From Armatimonadota bacterium (GTDB lineage: Bacteria > Armatimonadota > JAAZEB01), in assembly GCA_012512265.1 (NCBI GenBank), contig JAAZEM010000024.1:1-62424 (forward strand): a stretch of DNA of 62,424 nucleotides, in the 5' to 3' direction. Below the pieces are notes generated by a model. The model made no database searches, was not told where the DNA came from, and worked only from the letters and a program-made list of their open reading frames with translations. The translations under genes and the position numbers were made by a program. Shown here piece after piece: positions 1 through 8,788 of this stretch. Positions within the stretch are counted from its first letter, which is position 1; the number at the start of each line of letters is the position of its first letter.

Positions 1-1
1 A

Positions 2-45
2 AGTAACACATAAGACACTGTTTTTGTCAACCACGAAATCCGTGG
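2..45 (-). promoter_or_regulatory. Weak candidate promoter and small hairpin at the left edge
   Basis: On the minus strand a 5-bp hairpin (31-45, CCACG/CGTGG) follows the stop of the last complete leftward gene. It is followed by TTGACA (25-30) and, 17 bases on, TGTGTTACT (extended -10-like, hexamer at 2-7). This could be a promoter for genes left of the window. The -10 is poor and no U-tract follows the hairpin, so this is a guess. Confidence 0.25.
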
Positions 46-49
46 TAAG

Positions 50-577
50 TCAAGTAACCTGGAACGAGCCGCTCACCTCGGTCACCTCGCCGAGGGCGCC
101 TGCGACGCTCGGGTCGAGTTGCGCCAGGCCCACCGACCCGGGCGCGATCTGCCCGGCGCCGACCGGACCGACCACCCGCAGATCCGCGAGCGACGAGAGC
201 GCGACGCCATCCCAGGAGACCCGGCAGAGGCGGAACCCCGCCGTGGGCAGGGGGGCCACCACGCTCACGGCGATCTCTTCGCTCACGTCGTCCAGGTACA
301 CGTAGTAGCTACCGACCGCCTCCGCGGCAAAGAGGTAGCTCGCCGGACCGGCGTAGCGCTTCCCCCGGAAGTAGAGCGTGCCCGCCGCGAACGCGACGGT
401 GTCCATCCCCGAGAGCGACGGCTCCCAGTCCGCGGCGGTCAGCACGCAGTCCTGAGCCAGGTCGTCGCTGCGCTGCTCCAGCCCAGCCTGCGCTTCAAGC
501 TGCATCTGGTTCAGCTCTGCGGCGTAGAGAGGGGTGTCGGCCTGGAACACCTTCGAGAAGTGGAGTTCACTTGCCAT
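50..577 (-). CDS. Hypothetical phage tail/baseplate-region protein
   Basis: A 175-residue protein, last of the visible leftward late operon. It begins MASELHFSKVFQADTPLY and has no signal peptide or membrane segment. The middle is rich in short beta-type stretches, and the C-terminus is Gly/Val-rich (around residues 135-170), as in small baseplate or fibre-adaptor proteins. Its ATG overlaps the TGA of the upstream gene (TGATG), the coupling used through much of this operon. Position after the hub-like protein suggests a distal tail role; no family is recognised. Confidence 0.6.
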   Translation of the reverse strand: MASELHFSKVFQADTPLYAAELNQMQLEAQAGLEQRSDDLAQDCVLTAADWEPSLSGMDTVAFAAGTLYFRGKRYAGPASYLFAAEAVGSYYVYLDDVSEEIAVSVVAPLPTAGFRLCRVSWDGVALSSLADLRVVGPVGAGQIAPGSVGLAQLDPSVAGALGEVTEVSGSFQVT

Positions 578-780
578 CAGCCGAGCTTGTCGCCTTCCAC
601 CGCTCCCTCGGCGGCGAGGGTGCTGCTATCCAGGAAGAACCGTCCCGTCACATTCCGGGGGTAGGCACGGGCGGCGGCAATCGCCTCCCACCGTGTTACC
701 GTCTGCCGCGTTGTCACCGGGCGTCTGCCCGAGATGTAGACCACCGTGCGCGCCAGCTCTCGGTCGGTGTGGGTGGGCAT
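577..780 (-). CDS. Small hypothetical tail-module protein
   Basis: About 67 residues, unrecognised. It lies between the large hub-like gene and the 175-residue gene, with TGATG overlaps at both ends if translation starts at the ATG at 778-780. An in-frame ATG at 790-792 would add four residues but break the coupling pattern. The sequence is basic and polar (MPTHTDRELARTVVYISG at the start) with no membrane segment. Tight packing supports a real gene; function cannot be assigned. Confidence 0.5.
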   Translation of the reverse strand: MPTHTDRELARTVVYISGRRPVTTRQTVTRWEAIAAARAYPRNVTGRFFLDSSTLAAEGAVEGDKLG

Positions 781-3230
781 CAAGGCATCCATTCCAGCAC
801 GCCGGTGTAGACGGCCTGGTGGGTCACTTCGTTCTCATCCGCCTTCAGCGTGCGCTGCTCCTCCGTCAGCCGGAAGATGGACCCCGGTGGAAGGTCCACG
901 CCGGTCAGTTGGGATCGGACGAACATCCCGGGGTAGAGGGGCTTCCCCTGGGTCTCCCACACGATCGTCTCGGACGTGATCTCGGCCCGGATCCCCTTCT
1001 TCAGGGCGGCCACCGCGGGGTCAGAGAGGTTCGGGTCATCGATCACCTCTTCCCACACGTCGCCGACGTAGTAGCGCCACGCCGGGTTCTCCTGGCTGCC
1101 CTTGTCCTGCCACAGCGCCGACTCCGGCGCGATCTCGGTGCCCGGCACGGTGAGGCTCCCCTCCCGAATGCTCGTGGCCCCCAGGATCTCCACCTCATTC
1201 ACGAACTCGCTCAGGTCGCGCTTGTGCCGTACGCGCCACAGGCGGTCGTCATCGTCGGCGGGGTCCTGCTCCAACACGAACACCTGTGGGTTCGCCCGGT
1301 AGTCGGGGCGCGGCAGGGCGTGGTAGGTGCCGTCCGGCTCAATGCGCCAGATCCAGTCGCCGCGCTGCCGGCACAGGTAGTCCAGCCACTTCACCGCCTC
1401 GACGGTGTAGCCCGGCGACAGGTCGCCCTGGACCACCGGCTCGTCCGGGCTGCTCGTCAGCGCATCCACCCGCGCATCCGGCAGCGGCAGCACGAAGGTC
1501 TCGAACTGCGCCAGTTCGGGGGTGCCCCAGGCCCATCCGTTGATCCGGATCCGCGTGTCGGGCACCCCGAAGGCGTTGAGCGAGTGCCGCCACGCGTCTT
1601 TCCAGGGCCACCCCGCCACGTCCCCAATCCGGCTGCGGCACTTCTTCTTCTCCAGGCGGAAGGAGTCGTCCTGAAGCTCGATCACGCGCGGCACCGGCTG
1701 CGTCGTACCTTCCAGCGTCACCTCGGGGTTGATCACCCGGCCCGTAAAGAGGATGTACTCCCCCGTGTCGGTGCCGTCGCAGTCCAGGGCCCCCGCCCGG
1801 ATCTGCATCTCCTCGTTCCCCCGGAAGAACGGGAGCAGCGTCGCGCAGCATCCCGGCACCGTTACCCGCGCCGTCGCCCCGCGCACCATCCCCAACTCGT
1901 TCTCCTGCCGGGCCACGGTCACTTCCGTCACCCCGATGACCTGCGGCGCCTTCGCCTGCGTCCGGAAGTCCGGCGAGTACACCTCCTGCAGCCGGTACAG
2001 AATGGGCGTGCGCAGCGGGTTCCCCGTCTCCAGCGTGGCGCCGAAGCGCGCCAGCTTCGTCGGAGGGTCGTCGGTCTCCACCAAGGGCGTCACCACCGAC
2101 CCACCCCGGCTCTTCCCGCTCGCCGCCTGCACGTTCACGCGGAGGTTGGCCGCCTTCACCTCCGCCGTGACCACGCGCCCCGCCTCGTCCGTCGTGGTGA
2201 AGGGGAGTTCCGGCGGCTTCTGCGTCTCCACGCGTCCCCAGAACCGCTTGCGCGTCTGCACGTCGCCGTTCTCGTCCTGGAACTCCTCCACCACCGGCCG
2301 GATGAACTGTTGGCACACCATAAACGCCACCTGGTGCCCCTGCGCGTAGAGGCGCATGGTGCCGACCGGCGTGTTCGCTCGCGTGATCGCGTCGCTGTAG
2401 TTCCACCAGTCACCGAACGAGCCCGCCGCGATGGAGAGCACTCCCTCCAGTTGCCGGATGAGGATCATCTCCTCCAGGTCGCCGCCGTTCACTGCCGCCC
2501 GCTTCAGCTCCCACTGCAGGGCGTTCCCCGAGAACTCATCCAGCGTCTCCCACTCCGAGACCGCCGTCTCTCCATCCGGGCCGATCTTTGCCCGCCGCAG
2601 CAGGGGCTTGCGGTTGTCCAGGTCCCACGACCCGAAGCCGACGAGGCTCTTCATCTCCTCCGGGGGCTGGCCCATCCAGGCCGCGTATGTCGGGAAGAGC
2701 ACGCAGTAGCGGTACGTCTCACCCCGGTAGCGGTAGTCTGGAAGAGCGATGGAGACCCACGGCTTCAGCAGGCCATCCGCCGGCCGAAGCTCCGTCAGCT
2801 TCCCCGCGCGCACCTCCAGGTTCGTGGGCGCCGACCGGATCACGTAGACGGCGACCCCTGCGTCCAGGTCATACGTCCGGCGCAGCTTCACGCCGCCCCA
2901 CTGTGTCGGGCGCGTGTCGTAGTACTTCAGGTAGGCGGCCTGGGGCGTTCCGGCAGGCACCACCAGGCGCCACTTGTTGCTGGGAGCCCCCGCCCACGGC
3001 TCGTAGTCACCCGGCGCGAACGACTGCTTGCTGTGAACCGAGTGCAACACCACCGCGTTCAGCGGCTCGTAGTACTGCGTGTTGTTGAACCGCCACGTCC
3101 GCACCAGCTCTGAGTAGTCCCTCCGGTTCCCACCCCGGAAGTACCACTCCCGCACGAACGCCCGGCCGTCGGGTTCACCGACCGACCGCGGGTAATCCCA
3201 GGCAACCGAGAAGTAGTGGCGTACGATCAT
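780..3230 (-). CDS. Large phage tail protein, probable hub/baseplate component
   Basis: An 816-residue protein directly downstream of the tape measure gene, where siphophages encode distal-tail and tail-hub proteins. The N-terminal half looks beta-rich. The second half (about residues 440-720) contains WLDYLCRQRGDWIWRIEPDG and an FVNEVEILGA stretch, resembling gp27/gpD-type hub proteins in which a virtual-insertion-like domain precedes a host-facing part. No lysozyme or peptidase motif is visible. The start at 3228-3230 lies 13 bases after the tape measure stop. Structural assignment rests mainly on position; the hub subfamily is inferred. Confidence 0.6.
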   Translation of the reverse strand: MIVRHYFSVAWDYPRSVGEPDGRAFVREWYFRGGNRRDYSELVRTWRFNNTQYYEPLNAVVLHSVHSKQSFAPGDYEPWAGAPSNKWRLVVPAGTPQAAYLKYYDTRPTQWGGVKLRRTYDLDAGVAVYVIRSAPTNLEVRAGKLTELRPADGLLKPWVSIALPDYRYRGETYRYCVLFPTYAAWMGQPPEEMKSLVGFGSWDLDNRKPLLRRAKIGPDGETAVSEWETLDEFSGNALQWELKRAAVNGGDLEEMILIRQLEGVLSIAAGSFGDWWNYSDAITRANTPVGTMRLYAQGHQVAFMVCQQFIRPVVEEFQDENGDVQTRKRFWGRVETQKPPELPFTTTDEAGRVVTAEVKAANLRVNVQAASGKSRGGSVVTPLVETDDPPTKLARFGATLETGNPLRTPILYRLQEVYSPDFRTQAKAPQVIGVTEVTVARQENELGMVRGATARVTVPGCCATLLPFFRGNEEMQIRAGALDCDGTDTGEYILFTGRVINPEVTLEGTTQPVPRVIELQDDSFRLEKKKCRSRIGDVAGWPWKDAWRHSLNAFGVPDTRIRINGWAWGTPELAQFETFVLPLPDARVDALTSSPDEPVVQGDLSPGYTVEAVKWLDYLCRQRGDWIWRIEPDGTYHALPRPDYRANPQVFVLEQDPADDDDRLWRVRHKRDLSEFVNEVEILGATSIREGSLTVPGTEIAPESALWQDKGSQENPAWRYYVGDVWEEVIDDPNLSDPAVAALKKGIRAEITSETIVWETQGKPLYPGMFVRSQLTGVDLPPGSIFRLTEEQRTLKADENEVTHQAVYTGVLEWMP

Positions 3231-3243
3231 CAGACCTCACCCC

Positions 3244-5916
3244 TCAGAAGCCCACCTGCTGCCGCGCGCGCTGGTACGAGCTCCGCAGCATCTCGCTCGT
3301 CTTGTCTGTGCGAATGCGGATCACCCACTCGTTCTCCGCCACCTGCTCGGCGCTCACCGTTCCATTGCCGATGCTTCTGCCGTTCACCGCCAGCCGGCTC
3401 CCGCCGGTACTTGCCACGCCCGACGTGGGATCCGGCAAGTTCGGGATGGGGTAGAGCGTTGTGCCGCACGGCGGCGCTTCCGGCAGTGGCCGGATGGTCA
3501 CCCGCGGCTCCGGGGCCGGGCGAATGCGCACTCGCGCCCTCGGTGACGGTGTGATCAGCGACGGTCCCACGGGGAGCTTCGGCCACGGGATCCGCGGCAG
3601 CACCGAGGGAGGAGTCCCACCCGTCAGCGGTGCCCCCGCGGGAAGGGAGCCTGGCCTTCCGCTCGTGAGCGGCCCGCCCACGAGGATCACCGGCGGCCAC
3701 ACCCCCGGCGGCCGGCTCGTCAGCGGTCGCGCCGGCACATGCGGCATCGGCCGGATCCCCGTCACGCCCGGTGCCACCGGCACCTTCCGCATCGGCCACC
3801 GCGGGAGCCACGGCTCCGACCCGCCGCTGTCCGGCGGTCGCTCGATCTGCCACTTCGGTGCCGGCAGCTTGGCCGCGGGCAGCCGCGGGATCTCCGGCGT
3901 GACCACGCGCACCTTCGGGTCTGGTCTCATCCCCGAGGTGATTGCCGCCCCAACGCTCACCGCCGCCTTCCGCGCTACGCCGACGCTCTTGCGAATCCCC
4001 CGGGCCAGCGTGCCGATCAGCCCCGGGCCCGTCTCGTCCAGCGTCTTCAGCGGACCCCGCTTCGCCGGTGAGTGGGGCAGGTGCTCGTCGATCCACGTCA
4101 GGATCCTCTTCAGCACTCTGCCGAGTGGGCTGTGCTCCACGCTCATCCCTCGCACGAACTGGCGGAACAACTCGCGCCCCGCGTGGTACATCCGCGGGAA
4201 GAACCCGGTGATCTCATCCAGCATCGCCCGCAGCCCGCTCGCCACGCTGTTGCGCAGCCCGGATGCCCACTCCATTGCCGCCCCCAGCGCGCGCAGGTAG
4301 GCGATGTAGAGGCGGGTGAGCGCGTAGATGAGCACGCCGGCTACGGCCACGAACGCCGCCACCTGGTATTGCCCCAGCACGGCGGCGGCCGTCGCGATCA
4401 GCAGCGTCGCCCCCAGGAACTTGATGTCGTTGCGCACGCTCCGAACGCCGTTCCAGAGCCGGCGGATGGAGTCCGCGACCCGCGCGACCGCCGCCCCCAT
4501 CCGCCCTAGGCGGCCCGTGGTGCCCTCGCCGTGCTTCCCCAGGAGTCCGAAGGCATACGCCAGCGCCAGAATCGCCGCGGCGATGACCGCGATCTCCCAG
4601 AACGCCGCGATCTTCACGACGATCCAGCGCACCAGCGCCCAGATCGCGCCCCAGATCGCCTTCGTCAGGAACCAGAAGGCGCGCGGAAGCAGTAGGAGCA
4701 CGCCCCGCATCGTGACCATCCCGCGCACGGCGCCCCAGATCGCCGTGATCAGCGGCGGGATCTGCGCGAACAGCGCGGCAATCGCCCCCGGCGCCGTCAG
4801 CGTCTGCAGCGCGCTCAGCGAGGTGAAGAGGACCCCGAGGAAGAACGCCACGCTCGACAGCGCCACCAGGACGCCGCCCACCGCCACGATCAGGGCGCCG
4901 AAGACGATGGTGCCGGCCACCTGCAGCGAGAAGAGGATGGCGATCACCTTCGCGATGGTCGGGTGCGCCTTCTTCAGCGCCTGCCACAGGTCCCACACCC
5001 GCCCCAGGAACTCCGCGACCCAGCGCAGGATCGTGACCACCCACTGGTACAGCGGCGCCAGCAGGTCGCCCAGGAGGTTGCTGATGGAGTCACGGATCTG
5101 CTCGATGCGGCCGGAGATGAACTGGATCATCGCGTCCATCATGCTGGCGTACTGCTTGCCGAAGGCGGTGGTGGGGTCGCCCTCCCAGGTGCGCAGCAGC
5201 AGGTCCACCACCGGCTTCGATGCCAGGCCCTTGGCACTCCGCATCATCGCGATGAGTTGGGCCCGCGTCTTCCCAAACCCCTTCTCCAGGACCGGCCACA
5301 CGTTCAGGTTCGCGGCGGCGAGCTGGTTGATCCGCCGCATATGGACCTTCCCCTCGGCCAGCATCTTCCCGACCGCATCGCCGATGCGCACGAAGCGGTC
5401 GGTGCCGCCGCCCGCTACGCCCGCCGCGTTCGCAATCGCGGTCAGCGTGTTCAGGAGGTCCTTCGCATCGAACCCCATCGCCAGGAGGCGCTGAGACAGC
5501 TTCACCGTCTCTTCCATGTTGAAGGGGCTCTTGACGGCGAACGTCTGCAGGTCCGCGTAGAGCGCCCGCGCCTTCTCCGCACTCTGCAGCAGGTTCGCGA
5601 ACGCGGCCGTCGTCCGCTGCCGCAGTTCCTCCATCCCCAGGCCGGCCTTCGCGATCCCCCCGCCGATGCCGAGGAGCGCTCCGCCGAAGAGCATCACCAC
5701 CAGGGCAGCCTCACGCAGGGCCATGGAGAGGTCCAGCACGTTCCGGCGGAACGCGTTGAAGTTTGCGTTCGCCTGCGGCAGCTTCACGTTCACGTTGTGG
5801 ATCGCGTTGCGCAGGTTGTTGAGGTTCGCCGCCAGGTTGTTGATCGCCGCCGACGCGTTGTCGATCACGTCGATCGCGATCTTCAGGTTCAGCGTGGCCT
5901 GCTGGCTCTGCGCCAT
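3244..5916 (-). CDS. Tape measure protein
   Basis: About 890 residues. The N-terminus is Asn/Ala-rich and helical (ASAAINNLAANLNNLRNAI), followed by a Gly/Ala hydrophobic stretch near residue 75 and the conserved tape-measure signature SPFNMEETVKLSQRLLAMGF near residue 130. Several long hydrophobic helices lie at about 330-460, and a Pro-rich basic tail at about 650-800. These are tape-measure hallmarks: the protein sets tail length and threads DNA at infection. At about 1.5 angstrom per residue it predicts a tail near 130 nm. A GTG at 5920-5922 would add two residues, but the SD-like GGGGAAGG is better spaced for the ATG at 5914-5916. It follows the overlapping tail-chaperone genes, as in lambda. 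Confidence 0.93.
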   Translation of the reverse strand: MAQSQQATLNLKIAIDVIDNASAAINNLAANLNNLRNAIHNVNVKLPQANANFNAFRRNVLDLSMALREAALVVMLFGGALLGIGGGIAKAGLGMEELRQRTTAAFANLLQSAEKARALYADLQTFAVKSPFNMEETVKLSQRLLAMGFDAKDLLNTLTAIANAAGVAGGGTDRFVRIGDAVGKMLAEGKVHMRRINQLAAANLNVWPVLEKGFGKTRAQLIAMMRSAKGLASKPVVDLLLRTWEGDPTTAFGKQYASMMDAMIQFISGRIEQIRDSISNLLGDLLAPLYQWVVTILRWVAEFLGRVWDLWQALKKAHPTIAKVIAILFSLQVAGTIVFGALIVAVGGVLVALSSVAFFLGVLFTSLSALQTLTAPGAIAALFAQIPPLITAIWGAVRGMVTMRGVLLLLPRAFWFLTKAIWGAIWALVRWIVVKIAAFWEIAVIAAAILALAYAFGLLGKHGEGTTGRLGRMGAAVARVADSIRRLWNGVRSVRNDIKFLGATLLIATAAAVLGQYQVAAFVAVAGVLIYALTRLYIAYLRALGAAMEWASGLRNSVASGLRAMLDEITGFFPRMYHAGRELFRQFVRGMSVEHSPLGRVLKRILTWIDEHLPHSPAKRGPLKTLDETGPGLIGTLARGIRKSVGVARKAAVSVGAAITSGMRPDPKVRVVTPEIPRLPAAKLPAPKWQIERPPDSGGSEPWLPRWPMRKVPVAPGVTGIRPMPHVPARPLTSRPPGVWPPVILVGGPLTSGRPGSLPAGAPLTGGTPPSVLPRIPWPKLPVGPSLITPSPRARVRIRPAPEPRVTIRPLPEAPPCGTTLYPIPNLPDPTSGVASTGGSRLAVNGRSIGNGTVSAEQVAENEWVIRIRTDKTSEMLRSSYQRARQQVGF

Positions 5917-5918
5917 CG

Positions 5919-6517
5919 TCACCTTCCCCCACTCTTGGCGGCGGCCTCAGCCTTTCGGCGTCGCTCCTCGTCGGCCTTGGCTTGCTCCTCGGCGATGAGC
6001 AGCCAGTCCTCAATCAGGTCGGCCGGCTCCGCGAGCAGGCGCTCGGTATCGTATCCCGGGTAGCGCCTCAAGAGGATATCGAGGAGCAGGGGAAGCTCCG
6101 GCTCCTGCACCGGCTTTCCCCCCTCCATCCGCCTCACTTGCTCTCGGAGCCTCCCGCGTTTCCCCGCGACTGGAAGGCGAAGTTCATCGCGTGTGTCGCC
6201 AGCTCGATCAGTGTGGAGAAGTCGAGGGAGCGCACGTTCTCCTGCGAGAAGGGCAGCGGCTTCACCTCGCCGCTCTCGTTCTCGATCTCCACCCCCTCCC
6301 ACCCGATCACGCACCGGTTGTTCACCAGTACATCCACGAGCTTGCCCAGTTCGAGGTCGCTCAGGGTGATCTGCACCGACTCCGGGTCGGTGGCGCCCTT
6401 CGCCAGGTCGCCCAGCTTCACGCACTCGGCGAAGCCGCGCTTTGCCTGGTAGCTGATCTGCAGGAAGAAACGGGCGTCGTCTATCGTCACGCTCTTCGTG
6501 AACGGGGAGATGCGCAT
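5919..6517 (-). CDS. Tail assembly chaperone, long form by -1 ribosomal frameshift (GT-like)
   Basis: Two overlapping frames upstream of the tape measure reproduce the lambda G/GT arrangement. Ribosomes reading the 127-residue short form reach the heptamer G GGA AAC (6158-6164), can slip back one base, and continue in the frame that runs to 5919. The fusion is about 199 residues: roughly 120 shared plus about 79 with an acidic helical part (PELPLLLDILLRRYPGYD) and a Lys/Arg/Ala/Glu tail. The downstream frame has no well-placed independent start. Such fusions bind the tape measure protein during tail assembly. Slippery sequence, shift direction and position are seen; use of the site is inferred. 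Confidence 0.85.
6134..6517 (-). CDS. Tail assembly chaperone, short form (G-like)
   Basis: A 127-residue protein encoded between the tail tube and tape measure genes, the invariant position of the G-type chaperone. It starts MRISPFTKSVTIDDARFFLQ; the central part is a mixed alpha/beta domain with acidic patches. It terminates soon after the slippery heptamer if no frameshift occurs. The short form is expected in large excess over the fusion and coats the tape measure until the tube polymerises. Similarity was judged by position and architecture only. Confidence 0.85.
   Translation of the reverse strand: MRISPFTKSVTIDDARFFLQISYQAKRGFAECVKLGDLAKGATDPESVQITLSDLELGKLVDVLVNNRCVIGWEGVEIENESGEVKPLPFSQENVRSLDFSTLIELATHAMNFAFQSRGNAGGSESK
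6158..6164 (-). promoter_or_regulatory. GGGAAAC -1 ribosomal frameshift site
   Basis: Read in the zero frame as CGG GGA AAC, this is a canonical X XXY YYZ heptamer and differs from lambda's GGGAAAG only in the last base. Slippage moves reading into the frame that continues to 5919. Seven zero-frame codons remain after the site before the TGA. Confidence 0.85.
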
Positions 6518-6533
6518 ACGGCTCCTCTCAGGG

Positions 6534-7562
6534 TTACACGGGGGCGGCGGCGAGGATCCGCACGCTCGGCAGCGTGGGATCGGCCTTCACGGCCCGGAAG
6601 CTGTAGACATGCACCGGGTCGCCGTTGGCTCCCTCGGCGTCGTACTCGTACTCGAACCCCTGGTCCGGCGCAGCCACCAGGTTTGCGGCCTCGACGTAGA
6701 GCACGTCGACCGCGGCACCGCACTGCTCGTAGGTGGCGGCGAACGCGAGCGTGCCGGGCGTGTAGCATGCCGCCAAGAAGTCATCCTGCAGGGCAGCGTT
6801 CCAGATCACCGGCACCTCGACGCTCAGCTCCAGCTCGATCTCCTCCTCGCCTGCCTTCAGCTCATACGCTTCGCGCAGGCTCACCAGGTCGGAGGCGCCG
6901 AGGCCGCGGCTCGCCGGCTGGAGATCGCCGTAGCTCATGTACTTGTGGTTGTTCTTGATCCCGAGCTTCCACTCGCGCACGCGGAGCCCGCCGGGGGGCG
7001 TAACCGGCCCCGTGAGGGCGACGGCGCTCTGCCACCCGAACAGAACCGGGTCCGGCAGCGCCCCGCCCACGAACCCTGTCGTGCCGGAGATGTCACCACC
7101 CAGGGCGAGGAGGGTCACCGATGCTTTGAGCACCTCGCCGTCCTCGCTGTACTCCTGTGACAGATCCAGCGAGTCGATCACGGCGCCCCAGAGGAGCAGC
7201 GCGTCCGCGCCGGCATTCCCTGCCAGGATCGAGAGCGAAGGTACCCTCCCGCTTGCCGACCACGTGCCCCCGACGCTGCCGTCGACCGAACGGATCGCGT
7301 GCCGGATGAACGCGGGCGTCTGCACCTCCAGGTCGAGGCCGTCCATCCCGGCGCGGATGATGCCCCCACGCCGGTCCACGCGACCGCCCACGTGCCGGCG
7401 CGTCTGCACGTTCGGGTGCGCGTAGATCCGCCCCTTGGTCACCCGGTCCGAGTAGATGCTCGGGGTCACCGGCACGCCGTGCGTTGCCTCGAGGCCGTAG
7501 AGGATGCACGACTCTGTACTGCGGAAGACCGGCGCCTCCGGCCGGCTCGTTGCGTTTGCCAT
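6534..7562 (-). CDS. Major tail tube protein
   Basis: A 342-residue protein upstream of the tail chaperones and tape measure. It is largely beta (for example VREWKLGIKNNHKYMSYGD near residue 200 and EIELELSVEVPVIWNAALQ near 250), with a C-terminal Ig-like-looking region, in keeping with the tail tube fold. It has no signal peptide. The start ATG at 7560-7562 is followed by MANATSRPEAPVF. Many copies would form the tail tube. The call rests on position, length and secondary-structure pattern. Confidence 0.8.
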   Translation of the reverse strand: MANATSRPEAPVFRSTESCILYGLEATHGVPVTPSIYSDRVTKGRIYAHPNVQTRRHVGGRVDRRGGIIRAGMDGLDLEVQTPAFIRHAIRSVDGSVGGTWSASGRVPSLSILAGNAGADALLLWGAVIDSLDLSQEYSEDGEVLKASVTLLALGGDISGTTGFVGGALPDPVLFGWQSAVALTGPVTPPGGLRVREWKLGIKNNHKYMSYGDLQPASRGLGASDLVSLREAYELKAGEEEIELELSVEVPVIWNAALQDDFLAACYTPGTLAFAATYEQCGAAVDVLYVEAANLVAAPDQGFEYEYDAEGANGDPVHVYSFRAVKADPTLPSVRILAAAPV

Positions 7563-7609
7563 CTATGGGAACCTCTCTACCGGCCCCGCCGAGGCCGCCA
7601 CGGAGAGCA

Positions 7610-7837
7610 TCACGCCCCCGGCTTCGCCCGCTTCCCCGTCGGTGCCGCCGGAGCGTCCGGCACGCCCTCGTCCGGCTTCACCTCCACCAGGAAGGGCGCT
7701 CTTCCCGCGTCGAAGTGGCCCAGGATCGCCGCGTCCTCGATCACCGTCGCCTGCTCGCGCGTCACGCGGATCGCTCCGGGGCTCAGCACCAGGGCATCTA
7801 CCGGATACTCAGGGTGCAGTGTGAAGGTTCGAGGCAT
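7610..7837 (-). CDS. Small hypothetical tail protein
   Basis: A 75-residue protein beginning MPRTFTLHPEYPVDALVLSP and ending in an Ala/Pro/Lys-rich tail. The ATG overlaps the stop of the preceding gene (TGATG) once the apparent frameshift in that gene is corrected. The frame stays open about 39 codons upstream of this ATG, but that part lies inside the neighbour and has no coding character. It precedes the tail tube gene; function unknown. Confidence 0.6.
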   Translation of the reverse strand: MPRTFTLHPEYPVDALVLSPGAIRVTREQATVIEDAAILGHFDAGRAPFLVEVKPDEGVPDAPAAPTGKRAKPGA

Positions 7838-8309
7838 CAGACCCCCGTTCGTGAGTTCAGCACGTCCACGCGGACGGCGGCAATCGCGTACCAGGCCCGC
7901 TCGGCCACGTCCTGGCGTACCCGCAGCGAGACGCCCCGGCACACCGGCCGTCATAGTGCAGCCCCCGGTTCTCCCGGATGATCCGCTTCACGGCATCGGC
8001 GAGGGCAATCGCCTCCTTCGCCGCGTCCACCGACCCGGCCGTGCTCCGGGCCACGCATGCCACGAAGAGCGTCGTGAACTCGCGCTCGGTATTGGACGAG
8101 GCCACCGGGCGCACTTCCTGGATCACCGTGTCATGCACGTAGAAGACGCTCACTTGCGGGAAGCTCCGTCGGGCACGGTCCACCTCGTCCGGAATGCTGT
8201 TGTAGACGTCCTGCGTTACGGCGCAGCCGACCGGTAGGCTACCCCCGACGGCCGCGTCGAGGATGTGGTAGACCTGGTCCCAGACCTCCACCAACCCGTC
8301 CGCTGCCAT
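7837..8309 (-). CDS. Tail terminator/completion-type protein, interrupted by an apparent 1-nt deletion
   Basis: The frame starting at 8309 (MAADGLVEVWDQVYHILDAA) codes convincingly to about 7940, then turns Cys/Arg/Pro-rich and ends at 7857. Shifting by one base at a GGGG run (7934-7937) restores sensible coding (RVRQDVAERAWYAIAAVRV and onward), and the restored frame ends in TGATG with the next start. Corrected length is about 157 residues, typical of tail-terminator proteins, and position between the virion-morphogenesis gene and tail tube agrees. Either one G is missing (assembly or sequencing) or the gene is truly frameshifted. The family is inferred. Confidence 0.65.
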
Positions 8310-8788
8310 CAGAACACCCGAATCAGGTGGTCGATCACCTGGTCTGCCACGTCATCCACCGTCTGCGGCGTGATGTCCAGGAACGTGCGCTGCGGCAGCG
8401 GCGTCTTGCGCCCGGGCCGGCCCTCGTTGTGCCAGGCGGCGCGCGGGTCGCTCGTGCCGTAGCTCAGGTGGTTCTTCCGCACGGACTCCACGGCGTTGGT
8501 GCCTCCCATCAGGCTGTGGAACAGGTCCCAGAACCGGCGCAGCTTCGTCTCTCCCGTTCCCTCGCGCCGCCGTCGGGCCAGGTACGAGGCACTCAGGTCC
8601 GGCCAGGGGTTCCCGCTCGGCGTGCTCTCCTGCTGGAACGCCTCGCGCGTCTGCCGGCGCAGGTAGGGGAGCGTGTCGTTGGTGAACACGGGGCGCATGT
8701 CGCGAATGGCGTCGCGGAACTCGCGCAGCTTCCGCTGCACGTCGCCGCGAGCCACGTTCGTGATCACCACGAAGCGGTAGACCGGCAT
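8309..8788 (-). CDS. Phage virion morphogenesis protein (tail completion, Mu gpG-like)
   Basis: A 159-residue basic protein. It contains the features of the phage virion morphogenesis family: an N-terminal helix pair (RKLREFRDAIRDM), a central WPDLSASYLARRRREG segment (W-x-x-L...Y followed by Arg-rich helix), and a later LSYGTSDPRAAWHNEG...PQRTFLDI block. Such proteins help join head and tail or complete the tail. TGATG overlaps couple it to both neighbours. Confidence 0.8.
   Translation of the reverse strand: MPVYRFVVITNVARGDVQRKLREFRDAIRDMRPVFTNDTLPYLRRQTREAFQQESTPSGNPWPDLSASYLARRRREGTGETKLRRFWDLFHSLMGGTNAVESVRKNHLSYGTSDPRAAWHNEGRPGRKTPLPQRTFLDITPQTVDDVADQVIDHLIRVF

Noticed and set aside
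534..3113. Very long plus-strand open frame opposite the hub-like gene
   Set aside because: Arg/Pro/His/Val-rich composition is the usual antisense shadow of a GC-rich gene; the minus strand has the coherent operon, overlaps and structural pattern.
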